Assembly (NCBI RefSeq): GCF_014280875.1
Contig: NZ_JACLAL010000008.1
Span: 104,149 to 168,148 of the forward strand
Direction: 5' to 3'
DNA length: 64,000 bases
Source of the DNA: Paenirhizobium daejeonense
GTDB taxonomy: Bacteria; Pseudomonadota; Alphaproteobacteria; Rhizobiales; Rhizobiaceae
Shown here piece by piece: positions 36,742-45,955 of this stretch. Made by a program: the position numbers and the translations under genes. The notes below the pieces were generated by a model that had not been told where the DNA came from, did not search any database, and worked only from the letters and a program-made list of their open reading frames with translations. Each line of letters begins with the position of its first letter. Position 1 is the stretch's first letter.

Positions 36742-37170
36742 TTATGCGATCAGTAAATCCGGATTGGCGCGAAGCGCATTGAGATGTTCGGCATTGCCGC
36801 AATAATGGCCGAAATTCTCGGCTGCTGCACCTCGCGCCAGATCCTTGCGACATTCGCCCTTCGAGGCGCAATGAGAACACGTGATCTGCATATCGCGGAA
36901 TTCGTTGCGCAACCGCAACTCCACTTCGGTCGGGTCGATGTTCAGCGCGCGCATCATCGCCAGCATTTCGTCGGCGGCGTGGGGACCAACCTTGGCAAGC
37001 TCGATCAGCTGATCCGGCGTGATTCCGCAATCATTGGCGATATTACGGATCGTCGAATCGTCGAGCGAAGCGATCATGTCGGCTTCGGCTGAGCTTTCCC
37101 AACTCTTGGCGAACCAGCCGGCCAGACGCGAAAAAACAGTTCTGGTAGCATCATTAACTGCAGTTTCCAT
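36742..37170 (-). CDS. DUF6455-like protein with cysteine cluster
   Basis: The 142-residue protein has a helical N-terminal half (RLAGWFAKSWESSAEADMI) and a region like DUF6455 (LDDSTIRNIANDCGITPDQL). The C-terminal cysteine cluster is CSHCASKGECRKDL and then HYCGNAEHL, which could bind zinc or an Fe-S cluster. GGAGGTG precedes the ATG at 37168-37170 closely. Function is unknown. Confidence 0.72.
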   Translation of the reverse strand: METAVNDATRTVFSRLAGWFAKSWESSAEADMIASLDDSTIRNIANDCGITPDQLIELAKVGPHAADEMLAMMRALNIDPTEVELRLRNEFRDMQITCSHCASKGECRKDLARGAAAENFGHYCGNAEHLNALRANPDLLIA

Positions 37171-37335
37171 CGAAACACCTCCATTTTGAGGCAATCCTGA
37201 GCCTCTGGCGATGTGGTCGCATTGACTTCGATCAATCCTGCGGGGCGCTCGCTTTCCGGCGTGACGAAAAAGCCGGCTGACAACCGAAGGCCAGACGTTA
37301 TGATCCGCCCAACCAAATCAAGGGAGGTTACAATC

Positions 37336-38619
37336 ATGACGACAGACAATCCGGGTTTTGCCACGCTGGCGGTTCATGCCGGAGCCCAGCCGGATCCAAC
37401 GACGGGCGCGCGGATCACACCGATCTACCAGACCACGGCCTATGTCTTCAACGACGCCGACCATGCCGCGGCGCTGTTCGGGCTGAAGCAGTTCGGCAAC
37501 ATTTACACCCGCATCATGAACCCGACTCAGGCCGTGCTGGAAGAGCGTGTCGCGGCTCTGGAAGGGGGTACCGCGGCATTGGCGGTCGCCTCCGGGCACG
37601 CGGCCCAGATGCTGGTTTTCCATACGCTGATGCAGCCGGGCGACAATTTCGTTGCAGCAAAGAAGCTGTATGGCGGCTCAATCAACCAGTTCGGCCATGC
37701 CTTCCAGAACTTCGGCTGGCAGGTTCGCTGGGCCGATCCCGCCGATCCGGAAAGCTTCGCTGCCCAGATAGATGACCGCACGCGTGCCATCTTTATCGAA
37801 AGCCTTGCCAATCCGGGCGGCACCTTCGTCGATATCGCCGCAATCGCCGATGTCGCCCGCCACCACGGCCTGCCGCTGATCGTCGACAACACCATGGCGA
37901 GCCCCTATCTCGTTCGCCCCCTCGAGCATGGTGCGGATATCGTCGTCCATTCGGCAACGAAGTTCCTCGGCGGCCACGGCAATTCGATGGGCGGCATTAT
38001 TGTGGATGGCGGCACGTTTGACTGGTCGCAGTCCGACAAGTTTCCGATGCTGTCGAGGCCGCGGCCGGAATATTCCGGCGTCGTCCTGCACCAGACCTTT
38101 GGCAATTTTGCCTTCGCGATCGCCTGCCGCGTGCTTGGCCTTCGCGACCTTGGTCCCGCAATCTCCCCGATGAATTCATTCCTGCTTCTCACCGGAATTG
38201 AAACGCTACCGCTGCGCATGCAGCGTCATTGCGAAAACGCCCTGCGGGTAGCGACCTGGCTGAAGCAGCACCCCAAGGTGGCGTGGGTGAATTACGCCGG
38301 CCTGCCTGACGATCCGAACCACGCGCTGCAGCAGCGTTATTCACCGAAGGGCGCCGGCGCCGTCTTTACTTTCGGCGTGAAGGGCGGCTATGCCGCGGGC
38401 AAGGCGCTTGTCGAGGGACTGCAGCTCTTCTCGCACCTTGCCAATATCGGCGACACCCGCTCGTTGGTCATTCATCCGGCCTCCACCACCCATGCCCAGC
38501 TTTCCGAGGAACAGCAGATTGCAGCCGGTGCTGGGCCGGATGTCGTGCGCCTGTCGGTCGGCATCGAGGATGCCGAGGATATTATCGGCGATCTTGAGCA
38601 GTCACTCGCCAAGGTCTGA
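37336..38619 (+). CDS. metY: O-acetylhomoserine sulfhydrylase (PLP-dependent)
   Basis: The 427-residue enzyme belongs to the Cys/Met metabolism PLP family and would use sulfide and O-acetylhomoserine to make homocysteine. It starts GFATLAVHAGAQPDPTTGAR, has the YQTTAYVF active-site segment, ESLANPGG and the PLP lysine in HSATKFLGGHGNSMGG. Length and the long C-terminal domain fit MetY rather than the shorter gamma-synthases. AAGGGAGG precedes the ATG at 37336. The upstream 165 bases were examined for a SAM riboswitch and none was recognised. Confidence 0.92.
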   Translation: MTTDNPGFATLAVHAGAQPDPTTGARITPIYQTTAYVFNDADHAAALFGLKQFGNIYTRIMNPTQAVLEERVAALEGGTAALAVASGHAAQMLVFHTLMQPGDNFVAAKKLYGGSINQFGHAFQNFGWQVRWADPADPESFAAQIDDRTRAIFIESLANPGGTFVDIAAIADVARHHGLPLIVDNTMASPYLVRPLEHGADIVVHSATKFLGGHGNSMGGIIVDGGTFDWSQSDKFPMLSRPRPEYSGVVLHQTFGNFAFAIACRVLGLRDLGPAISPMNSFLLLTGIETLPLRMQRHCENALRVATWLKQHPKVAWVNYAGLPDDPNHALQQRYSPKGAGAVFTFGVKGGYAAGKALVEGLQLFSHLANIGDTRSLVIHPASTTHAQLSEEQQIAAGAGPDVVRLSVGIEDAEDIIGDLEQSLAKV

Positions 38620-38668
38620 TCAAAGCAACCGCGCCGTAGCTCTGGGGCTGTGGCGTATCGGAGAACCA

Positions 38669-39013
38669 ATGACGAATTCCCTGACATTCGACCTCACCGG
38701 CATCGAGCCGGAAGAGGGCGCACCCGCCGCCGACCAGATCATTGCCGGCGATCCTCGTTTCACCACTTGGAACATCGAGGATCGCGACGGTTCGCTCTTT
38801 TCCGGCGTCTGGCAGGCGACGCCGGGCAAGTGGAAGGTTTCCTACGACGAGTGGGAGTATTTCCATATCCATGAGGGCCATTCGATCCTCACCGAGGAAG
38901 GTTGCGAACCGATCCACCTGCGGGCGGGTGACCGGCTGATCGTGCGACCGGGCCTGAAGGGCACCTGGGAAGTCATCGAGACCACCCTCAAGGACTACGT
39001 CATCAAGCTCTGA
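38669..39013 (+). CDS. Cupin_3 (DUF861) family protein
   Basis: The 114-residue protein has a single cupin of the DUF861 type: GVWQATPGKWKVSYDEWEYFHIHEG and LRAGDRLIVRPGLKGTWEV. It lies 49 bases downstream of metY on the same strand and may be cotranscribed. Family members include ureidoglycolate hydrolase relatives and many of unknown role, so the function is open. Confidence 0.8.
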   Translation: MTNSLTFDLTGIEPEEGAPAADQIIAGDPRFTTWNIEDRDGSLFSGVWQATPGKWKVSYDEWEYFHIHEGHSILTEEGCEPIHLRAGDRLIVRPGLKGTWEVIETTLKDYVIKL

Positions 39014-39038
39014 GAGCTGAAACGAACAGGTCGCGCCG

Positions 39039-39752
39039 TCAGCGCAGCAGCATGCTGATCAGCGGCGCGGCCAGAACATTGACGAGGCCGACCAGTACCA
39101 TCACGAGGCCGGCAATCGAGCCTTCTTCCGAGCCGATCTGGTGTGCCTTCGCCACGCCCGCCCCATGGGCGCCCATGCCGAAAAGAGCTCCGCGGGCAAG
39201 CGTCGAGCGGATAGGCAGGACGCGCAGCAGGGTTTCCCCCAAAGCCGCACCGCAGACCCCGGTGATGACCACGAAGATCGCGGTCAGATCCGGCACGCCG
39301 CCGATGTCCTGCGAAATGGTCATGGCGAAGGGCGTGCTGATCGAGCGTGGCAGAAGGCTGAGGCGCAACGCCCCGTCGATGCTGAGCAGGCTCGCAAGCG
39401 CCCATGCCGTCAGCATGGCTGTGGCGCTGCCGACGAACACGCCGAAAGCCAGTACCGGCCAGTAGCGCCGGATCGTATGGCGCTCCTCGAAGATCGGGAT
39501 CGCGAAGGCGACCGTCACGGGGCCGAGCATAGCGACCAGCCAGTGGGTGGCGTGGATATATTCTGCATAATTGGCCCGCAGCAGCAGGGCGAGTGCAATC
39601 AGCGCCATCGGGGTCACGATCAGCGGCGAAAGCCAACTCTGCGGCCAGCGCCGGTAGATCGCCTTCGAGACGAGGTAGAAGAAGATGGTGGCCGCCGACC
39701 AGAAGGCGGTCAGCAGGGCGGGATTAGTGGCGAAGGGCACGGTCGCCTCCAT
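39039..39752 (-). CDS. lrgB: LrgB/CidB-family membrane protein
   Basis: The 237-residue protein has seven or eight hydrophobic segments and the LrgB signatures RSISTPFAMTISQDIGG and GMGAHGAGVAKAHQIGSEEGS. LrgB partners with the holin-like LrgA in control of murein hydrolase activity, and some homologues move pyruvate or glycolate. The gene overlaps lrgA by 29 bases, so they form an operon divergent from a LysR gene. Confidence 0.9.
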   Translation of the reverse strand: MEATVPFATNPALLTAFWSAATIFFYLVSKAIYRRWPQSWLSPLIVTPMALIALALLLRANYAEYIHATHWLVAMLGPVTVAFAIPIFEERHTIRRYWPVLAFGVFVGSATAMLTAWALASLLSIDGALRLSLLPRSISTPFAMTISQDIGGVPDLTAIFVVITGVCGAALGETLLRVLPIRSTLARGALFGMGAHGAGVAKAHQIGSEEGSIAGLVMVLVGLVNVLAAPLISMLLR

Positions 39753-40146
39753 GGGCGAGCATAAAGCGATAGCCGATATCGACGGCAATCGCGGTGGAAG
39801 CCATGACGGCGATTGTGCCGCCCAGAATGACCGCTAGAACCTTGAGGCCCAGAAGGCCGATGAATTCCTGATGGTCGAGGACGGCAAGAACCGCCGGAAC
39901 GAAGAACAGCAACATTTCCGCAAGCAGCCAGCGGGCGCCGTTACGCATGCTGGCCGGACGCAGCCGGCCGCTCGCCAGAAGCATCAGCACCATCGCCATG
40001 CCGATGACGCCGCCGGGGATCGGCAGAGCCAGCAAACGGGTTATGGATTCTCCGGCCAGCCAGAAGGCTGCGATAATGGCGATCTGTACCAGACGGTTCG
40101 AGTGCAGTTGGCGGCGGGCGAGGAGAGTTATGTTGCGGGATGACAT
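39724..40146 (-). CDS. lrgA: LrgA/CidA-family holin-like protein
   Basis: The 140-residue protein has four predicted membrane spans and the CidA/LrgA pattern LALPIPGGVIGMAMVLMLLASG followed by LLFFVPAVLAVLDH. Such proteins form oligomers in the inner membrane. The ATG at 40144-40146 has AAGGTGC just upstream. It is the first gene of lrgAB and is 96 bases from a divergent LysR gene. Confidence 0.88.
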   Translation of the reverse strand: MSSRNITLLARRQLHSNRLVQIAIIAAFWLAGESITRLLALPIPGGVIGMAMVLMLLASGRLRPASMRNGARWLLAEMLLFFVPAVLAVLDHQEFIGLLGLKVLAVILGGTIAVMASTAIAVDIGYRFMLAHGGDRALRH

Positions 40147-40242
40147 TTTCAGCACCTTGTGTGGTTGCTGGAAATATAGGCGTGGTCGTGCTATGAGCAA
40201 AATGAATTGATGTTATAGATATAAGTCGAAATTGGAATAGTT

Positions 40243-41133
40243 ATGGAGATCCGCACCCTTCGCGCATTTGTTGAGGTCATCCGTCAGGGCGGCTTTTCCC
40301 AGGCGGCCCGGACTGTGTTCATCACCCAGTCTGCGGTGAGTAAGGCTGTCCGCCAGCTCGAGGAGGAGCTCGGGTTCGAGCTTATCGACCGCGCCGGCCA
40401 CAAGGTTGCGCTAACGGATGCCGGCGAGATCGTGTTTCGCCGTGCGCAGACCATGCTCACCCTGCGTGAGGATCTTCTGGCCGAGCTTTCCGAACTCCGT
40501 GGTCTGCGCCGCGGACGCCTGCAGCTCGGGCTTCCGCCGATCGGCAGCGATGCGCTGTTTGCACCCCTCTTCGCCATCTACCGCAGCCGCCACCCGGAGG
40601 TGGAAATCCAGCTTGTCGAGCATGGCAGTCGCAAGCTGGAGGAACTGGTGATGGCAGGGGAGGTGGAGCTTGGCGCCTCGCTGCTGCCGGTGCCGGATCG
40701 TTTCGAATGGCAGGAGGTGACGCGCGAGCCGCTTCACGTCCTCATCCCGGAAGATCATCCGCTAGCAAAACAGGAGGGTGTTGCCCTTCATGACCTCCAG
40801 TCCATGCCATTCGTCCTGTTCGATGCCGGGTTCGCCCTCAATCCGATCATTCTGGACGCCTGCCGCGAGGCTGGATTTGATCCGGTGATCGCGGCCCGCA
40901 GCGGCCAGATCAACTTCATAGTCGAACTGGTTGGCGCGGGCCTCGGTATCGGCTTTCTGCCAAGGATGATCGCGGAACGGCGTGTTCGTCCGGGCGTCAC
41001 CCATATTCCGGTGCATTCGCCGCAGATGGACTGGCATATGGCCTGGGTCTGGCGGCGTGGCGGCTATCTGTCCTTCGCGGCCAAGGCCTGGCTGGAACTT
41101 GCCCGTTCAGCCAGCATGCCGCCAGCGCCCTGA
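40243..41133 (+). CDS. LysR-family transcriptional regulator, probable lrgAB regulator
   Basis: The 296-residue protein has the LysR helix-turn-helix at its N-terminus (IRTLRAFVEVIRQGGFSQAA then ITQSAVSKAVRQLEEELG) and a type 2 periplasmic-binding-like effector domain. It is divergent from lrgAB across 96 bases, the arrangement of CidR with cidA/lrgA in Gram-positive bacteria, so control of lrgAB is inferred. The effector is unknown. Confidence 0.87.
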   Translation: MEIRTLRAFVEVIRQGGFSQAARTVFITQSAVSKAVRQLEEELGFELIDRAGHKVALTDAGEIVFRRAQTMLTLREDLLAELSELRGLRRGRLQLGLPPIGSDALFAPLFAIYRSRHPEVEIQLVEHGSRKLEELVMAGEVELGASLLPVPDRFEWQEVTREPLHVLIPEDHPLAKQEGVALHDLQSMPFVLFDAGFALNPIILDACREAGFDPVIAARSGQINFIVELVGAGLGIGFLPRMIAERRVRPGVTHIPVHSPQMDWHMAWVWRRGGYLSFAAKAWLELARSASMPPAP

Positions 41134-41190
41134 TTGATCGCCTGTTGATGATTCCGGGCTGGCGTCCTTCTGTCGTTTTCGGCCTCTTTG

Positions 41191-41234
41191 ATATTGGCAG
41201 TATTGCGTTTTGCCAATATACGGGTATATACCCG
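41191..41234. promoter_or_regulatory. Two adjacent palindromes upstream of a MarR gene
   Basis: ATATTGGCA (41191-41199) pairs with TGCCAATAT (41211-41219). It is followed by the perfect 14-bp palindrome CGGGTATATACCCG (41221-41234), which ends four bases before the MarR start codon. These are strong candidates for the MarR operator. Confidence 0.6.
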
Positions 41235-41238
41235 CAAT

Positions 41239-41661
41239 ATGACGAAATCCTCTTGCTACTGCATCACACTGCGCAACGCCTCACGACGCCTCACGTCGCT
41301 ATATGACGAGGCGCTGGCTCCGCTTGGCATCAATGTCACGCAGTTTAGTCAGTTGAGAAACATAGGGCGAATGCAGCCGGTTTCTCTGACCGATCTCGGC
41401 AAGAGGATGGAGCTGGATCGTTCGACCGTCGGTCGCAACACCAAGATCCTTGAGCGTATGGGCCTCGTGACTGCCGCATCCGCTGAAGACCACAGGGAAA
41501 GTGCGCTGGTTTTGACTGGGGACGGGGAGGTTCTTCTGGGGCAGGCTTTGCCGATCTGGGAAGAGGTTCAGGCGCGCATCTCCAGGAGGTTGGGGCCTGG
41601 CGGCCTTGAGGAGATCGTGTCGGCGCTGGATATGGTCACTGAAGATAATTTAGCTAATTAA
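41239..41661 (+). CDS. MarR-family transcriptional regulator
   Basis: The 140-residue protein has the MarR winged helix (PVSLTDLGKRMELDRSTVGRN then ERMGLVTAASAEDHRESALV) between dimerisation helices. An unusual SSCYC motif follows the start and could be redox-sensitive. No Shine-Dalgarno is seen because the palindrome CGGGTATATACCCG lies directly before the ATG, so translation may be leaderless. It is followed by an MFS carrier gene, its likely target. Confidence 0.85.
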   Translation: MTKSSCYCITLRNASRRLTSLYDEALAPLGINVTQFSQLRNIGRMQPVSLTDLGKRMELDRSTVGRNTKILERMGLVTAASAEDHRESALVLTGDGEVLLGQALPIWEEVQARISRRLGPGGLEEIVSALDMVTEDNLAN

Positions 41662-41720
41662 CGAAATACGGAAATAACTTGCGTGCTTGCTCGACAGGCC
41701 GCGACCACAGGAGAACGACC

Positions 41721-43019
41721 TTGATCTCAGCCAGACTGGCCAACTACCTGGCGGCACGTAACATCCATTACGGATGGGTCGTCGCCGGGATTACCTTCCT
41801 CACCATGCTCGCGACCGCGGGGGCCATGGGATCGGCCGGTGTTCTGATCACGCCGCTCAGCCGTGAGTTCGGATGGACCACCGAAGAAATCTCCTCCGCC
41901 ATGGCAATCCGCCTCGCGCTCTTCGGATTGCTCGGGCCGTTTGCCGCCGCCCTGATGAATCATTTCGGTATGCGCGCCGTGATCGGCGTGGCTCTCACGC
42001 TGATCGGCGGCGGCATTCTTCTCTCCTTCCGCATGACGGAACTCTGGGAAATGGTCGTGCTTTGGGGCATCGTCATCGGGGTCGGCACCGGCATGACGGC
42101 GCTCGTTCTCGGCGCAACCGTCGCCACCCGGTGGTTCCACGCGCGCCGTGGCGTGGTCGTCGGTCTGATGACGGTGAGCAACGCGACCGGCCAGCTCATC
42201 TTCCTGCCGTTGCTGGCAAGTCTCACGGAAGCCTATGGCTGGCGTGTCGCCCTGTCGCTCAATGTCGTGGTGCTGGCGCTTGCCATGGTGATTGTGCTGG
42301 CGTTGATGCGAAACTATCCTGCCGATCTCGGACTCGCGCCCTATGGCAGCCGTGAACTGCAGCCGGCCCCAATCCGCTCGGCGCGACTGTCGTCTCTTCT
42401 GGTGGCGCCGATTGCCGCCCTGCGTGAAGCCTCGGTGAAGCCGGTGTTCTGGATCCTGTTCTTCACCTTCTTCGTCTGTGGTCTTTCCACCAACGGCCTG
42501 ATCCAGACGCACTGGATTTCGATCTGCGGCGATTATGGGGTGGCTGCCGTCAGTGCCGCCGGCATGCTGGCGATGATCGGTATCTTCGATTTCATCGGCA
42601 CGCTCGGTGCCGGCTGGCTGTCCGACCGTTTCGACAATCGCTGGCTGCTCTTCTGGTTCTACGGCCTGCGTGGTCTTTCGCTGATTTTCCTGTCTGCCTC
42701 GGGCTTCGACTATGTAACGCTATCGATCTTTGCCGTCTTCTACGGTCTCGACTGGGTTGCTACTGTGCCGCCGACGGTCAAGCTCACAGTGGAGAATTTC
42801 GGTCGCGATAAGGCGAATATCGTCTTCGGCTGGATCTTTGCCGCCCACCAGCTAGGCGCCGCGACAGCCACGTTTGGAGCGGGCTACATCCGGACGGATT
42901 ACGAGACCTTCCTGCCGGCCGTCTACATCGCCGGTTTCATGTGCCTGCTCGCTGCCCTGTCGGTTCTTTCGATCGGCAAGACCGTCCGTCGCGATACGGT
43001 CGTTCAGGCGGCAGAATGA
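41721..43019 (+). CDS. MFS transporter (OFA/monocarboxylate type)
   Basis: The 432-residue protein has about twelve spans and features of the OFA/MCT branch of the major facilitator superfamily (HYGWVVAGITFLTMLATAGA, GVLITPLSREFGWT). The start is taken as the TTG at 41721 because AGGAGA lies 7 bases before it; an upstream in-frame TTG at 41679 is less likely. It is probably cotranscribed with the MarR gene and converges on a P450 gene. The substrate is unknown, perhaps an organic acid. Confidence 0.82.
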   Translation: MISARLANYLAARNIHYGWVVAGITFLTMLATAGAMGSAGVLITPLSREFGWTTEEISSAMAIRLALFGLLGPFAAALMNHFGMRAVIGVALTLIGGGILLSFRMTELWEMVVLWGIVIGVGTGMTALVLGATVATRWFHARRGVVVGLMTVSNATGQLIFLPLLASLTEAYGWRVALSLNVVVLALAMVIVLALMRNYPADLGLAPYGSRELQPAPIRSARLSSLLVAPIAALREASVKPVFWILFFTFFVCGLSTNGLIQTHWISICGDYGVAAVSAAGMLAMIGIFDFIGTLGAGWLSDRFDNRWLLFWFYGLRGLSLIFLSASGFDYVTLSIFAVFYGLDWVATVPPTVKLTVENFGRDKANIVFGWIFAAHQLGAATATFGAGYIRTDYETFLPAVYIAGFMCLLAALSVLSIGKTVRRDTVVQAAE

Positions 43020-43034
43020 TCGCGTGGACTTCGC

Positions 43035-44279
43035 TCACCAGGCGAGGTCCAGCCGCTCCAGTCCGTGGAAGTGATAAACGTCCTTCACCTGTGGCGGAGC
43101 AGCGATCCGCATACCGGGCAGCCGCTGGAACAGCAGTGGCAGGACGATGTTGAGCTCGAGACGTGCGAGCGGTGCACCAATGCAGAAATGGATACCCGCG
43201 CCGAATGAGAGGTTCGGCGCCTCGTCGCGTTCCGGGCGGAAGGTCAGAGGATCCGTGAATTTCTCGGGATCGAGATTGGCGGCGGCGAGGATCATGCTCA
43301 CCTTTTCACCGCGCTTGAACGACACGCCGTCGATTTCCGCCGGCTCCAGACAATAACGCTGGAAGATGTGGACCGGAGCGCAGATGCGGAGGGTCTCCTC
43401 GACGGTCCTTTCGGCCGCCTTCTCATCGCGAAACATTTCGGCAGGTGAGAGGCCGCTTTCGAGGATGACGCGCACCGAGTTGCCAATCTGGTGCACCGTT
43501 GCCTCATGGCCGGCATTCAGCAGCACGATCGTCGTCGAGATGAGCTCGTCCTCGGTGAGGTACTGACCCTTGTGTTCGGTGTGGATCATGTGGCTGAGGA
43601 GATCGTCCTGCGGATTGGCGCGACGCTCCGCGATCATGCTACGCACATAGTCGGCGAATTCCTGCGCCGAGCGATCGGCAGCTTCCTCGTCCGCGCGGGT
43701 GCGCTTGAACATGTACATGCCAACATAGTCGTGGGACCATTTGAGCAGCTGAGGCCCCATCTCCTCGGGAATGCCGATCATGCGGGCGATCATGGTCACC
43801 GGAATGATGTCGGCGAAGGTCGAGAGCAGTTCCGTCTGGCCATCCTTCTCGAAGGCGTCGATCAGCCGGTTGGCAAGCTCTTCGATTTCCGGCTTCATCT
43901 TCTCGACGTGCCGCGAGACAAAGGCGCGATTGACGAGCGTTCTCAGCCGGGTGTGCTCCGGCGGTTCCAATTCCAGAAGGGAATGCGCTTCCGCGGCGTC
44001 GAAATGGCGCGTGTGGGCGGCTGGGTCGGGCATGCCCAGTTCTTCGCGGGTGGCGATGTGCAGGATCTGTCGGCCGAAGCGCCGGTCGCGCAACAGCGCG
44101 TTCACGGTGTCGTAGCTGGTTACGAACCACTGCTTCTGTTCCTCCCAGAAAAAGGTCGGGCATTCGGCGTGCAGCGCCGCATAGACGCGATTCGGATCGG
44201 AATAGAAAGCCGGATTGCGGCCGTCGAGGCTGACACGGCGCGAAGCCTTGTCGATGGAAAGGAAGGAGAGGTCGGTCAT
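43035..44279 (-). CDS. Cytochrome P450
   Basis: The 414-residue soluble P450 has the I-helix AGHEAT (replacing the usual AGxDTT with Glu and Ala), the K-helix ETLR, and the heme loop LSFGAGIHFCIGAPLARLE with the cysteine ligand. It would need a separate ferredoxin and reductase, which are not adjacent. The substrate is unknown. The gene converges on the MarR-MFS pair and is followed upstream by a diguanylate cyclase gene on the same strand. Confidence 0.92.
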   Translation of the reverse strand: MTDLSFLSIDKASRRVSLDGRNPAFYSDPNRVYAALHAECPTFFWEEQKQWFVTSYDTVNALLRDRRFGRQILHIATREELGMPDPAAHTRHFDAAEAHSLLELEPPEHTRLRTLVNRAFVSRHVEKMKPEIEELANRLIDAFEKDGQTELLSTFADIIPVTMIARMIGIPEEMGPQLLKWSHDYVGMYMFKRTRADEEAADRSAQEFADYVRSMIAERRANPQDDLLSHMIHTEHKGQYLTEDELISTTIVLLNAGHEATVHQIGNSVRVILESGLSPAEMFRDEKAAERTVEETLRICAPVHIFQRYCLEPAEIDGVSFKRGEKVSMILAAANLDPEKFTDPLTFRPERDEAPNLSFGAGIHFCIGAPLARLELNIVLPLLFQRLPGMRIAAPPQVKDVYHFHGLERLDLAW

Positions 44280-44327
44280 GGGAAAAGTTCTCTAGCCAAT
44301 CCGGAGCGTGGCCGGAAGGGGGCGTGT

Positions 44328-45590
44328 TCAGGAGCGGTAAAGATCCTGTTGCGAGGAGGCGACTGTCTGCAGCCGGCGCAATGCCGCGACCTGCCTGTCC
44401 GCCTGCTCATCGATGGCCTGTGGCGTGGATGAGGGAACGCATAGTACCTTCTCGCCAGTCAGCACGGCTGTACGGTTTCTTCCTCTGGCCTTCGCCTTGT
44501 AGAGAGCGCGGTCCGCGCCACTCATCAGGCGGTCGAAATCGGCCTCTGCAGCGGGCAGGGTGGCAATGCCGATGCTCGCCGTAGTGCGGATGATCTGGCC
44601 GCCGAAGGCGATCGGCTTGTCAGCGATGGTGCGGCGGATCGCCTCCGCTACTAGAACAGCGTCGTGCATGCTGGTGACATCGAGCAGGGCTGCAAATTCC
44701 TCGCCGCCGCTGCGGCCAAAACAGGCGTTAGAGGGCATCAGCGATCGGCAGGACTGCGTAAAGCTCGTCAGCACGGCGTTCCCGGCCTGGTGTCCGTGGC
44801 TGTCGTTGATCTTCTTGAAGCGGTCGAGGTCGAACACCAGCAATGCGACGTTCCGTTTCGCCTCGCCGGCGCGGCTGCGAATGGTTTCGAACTCGTCGAG
44901 CAGTCCTCGCCGGTTGAGGGCGCCGGTCAGCGGGTCTGTCAGTGCAAGCATTCGCAGCCTGTCGGCGGAGCGATCCATCAGGATTTTTGCCAGAACGGCG
45001 ATGGAGCCCACGAAACCAACAATGCCAGCAATCCCCACCAGACCGCTGATCGAAATCTCCTTGAAGTTGGCGGGGTTGTTTATCGCTACAGCCACAGCAA
45101 ACCCGAGATTCAGCAGCGCCTGTGTAAGCCAGATGCCAATCAGCGCCTTGCGATGGCGATCGGAGCTGAAGCGGGCGTTCGTCACCACGGCAGCCATCAT
45201 CAGGTAGCCCGTCGCCGCAGCGACGTCATAAAGAGCCACCCGATAGGCGAAGGTTTCCCGCACGAGAGGCAGCAGATTTCCGGCGAGCCACATGAGGCTC
45301 GGGATCGCCGCGATGGAGAGCGGCGGGCGCTGATCGAGGTAGCGCACGCCAGACAGCCAGAAGCCGTAGGCCGAAAGCGCGGTAAAATTTGCGACCTGGA
45401 TCGAGACGAAGTCGGGGATCTGTCCGCGGAAAGTGACGAGCACGATACCGGCGGCATGCGCCGCGAAGCCCAGCGCGAACATCAGGTAGTGTTTTTCGCC
45501 GCGCGCCCGCAACCAGACCACGGCCAGCAGCATCGCCAGCGTGCCGGCTTCTGTCGCCCAGAGAAGGAACGCCGTTTTGACATCGAGCAC
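44328..45590 (-). CDS. Membrane-bound diguanylate cyclase (GGDEF)
   Basis: The 420-residue protein has six or more N-terminal membrane spans and a C-terminal GGDEF domain. The active site reads GRSGGEEF and the domain starts LALTDPLTGALNRRG, so it should make cyclic di-GMP. The usual RxxD inhibitory site five residues before GGEEF is absent, so product feedback may be lost. The GTG at 45588-45590 is preferred because AGGA lies 9 bases upstream; an in-frame TTG at 45632 is the alternative. Confidence 0.85.
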   Translation of the reverse strand: MLDVKTAFLLWATEAGTLAMLLAVVWLRARGEKHYLMFALGFAAHAAGIVLVTFRGQIPDFVSIQVANFTALSAYGFWLSGVRYLDQRPPLSIAAIPSLMWLAGNLLPLVRETFAYRVALYDVAAATGYLMMAAVVTNARFSSDRHRKALIGIWLTQALLNLGFAVAVAINNPANFKEISISGLVGIAGIVGFVGSIAVLAKILMDRSADRLRMLALTDPLTGALNRRGLLDEFETIRSRAGEAKRNVALLVFDLDRFKKINDSHGHQAGNAVLTSFTQSCRSLMPSNACFGRSGGEEFAALLDVTSMHDAVLVAEAIRRTIADKPIAFGGQIIRTTASIGIATLPAAEADFDRLMSGADRALYKAKARGRNRTAVLTGEKVLCVPSSTPQAIDEQADRQVAALRRLQTVASSQQDLYRS

Positions 45591-45854
45591 AGTGGTCGAT
45601 CCTGAAGTGGTTTTTCGAGAATATGACGTCAAAGTGATGAAGACAGGTTAATCAGTTCCTACGAAAACGGCGATGCCATGGCCGTCCCCAGTTTTTCTGT
45701 CCCCGTATTGAACGTTACCGAACGTTCACCATATGAGCCGTTTCTTGTGAAGTGACTTCCCAGGCGTTCGGAAAGATTAGGCAATTTGCCGCAAAAGCCT
45801 TACGCCGACGGCAGAGACCAGCGCTTGACGATTAAGGATATCCGAAGCTCGCGT

Positions 45855-45884
45855 CTTGAAGTCGAGGGTGCGGACACTCTATGT
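45855..45884 (+). promoter_or_regulatory. Probable heat-shock (RpoH) promoter of clpP
   Basis: CTTGAA at 45855-45860 is followed after 16 bases by CTCTATGT at 45877-45884, containing CTATNT. This fits the alphaproteobacterial sigma-32 pattern (CTTG, then CYTATNT). The clpP start is 72 bases further. The rest of the 45591-45955 gap shows nothing else I can name. Confidence 0.6.
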
Positions 45885-45955
45885 AGGGATTGACAGATAT
45901 TACGTGATTCCCGCCGCCCCAAGGTGTTCGGGGAACAGGCTGACAAAGGACGGAC

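Noticed and set aside
37171-37335. Possible SAM riboswitch upstream of metY
   Set aside because: Short stems such as CCGGC with GCCGG exist, but I could not find the SAM-II core sequence or pseudoknot elements.
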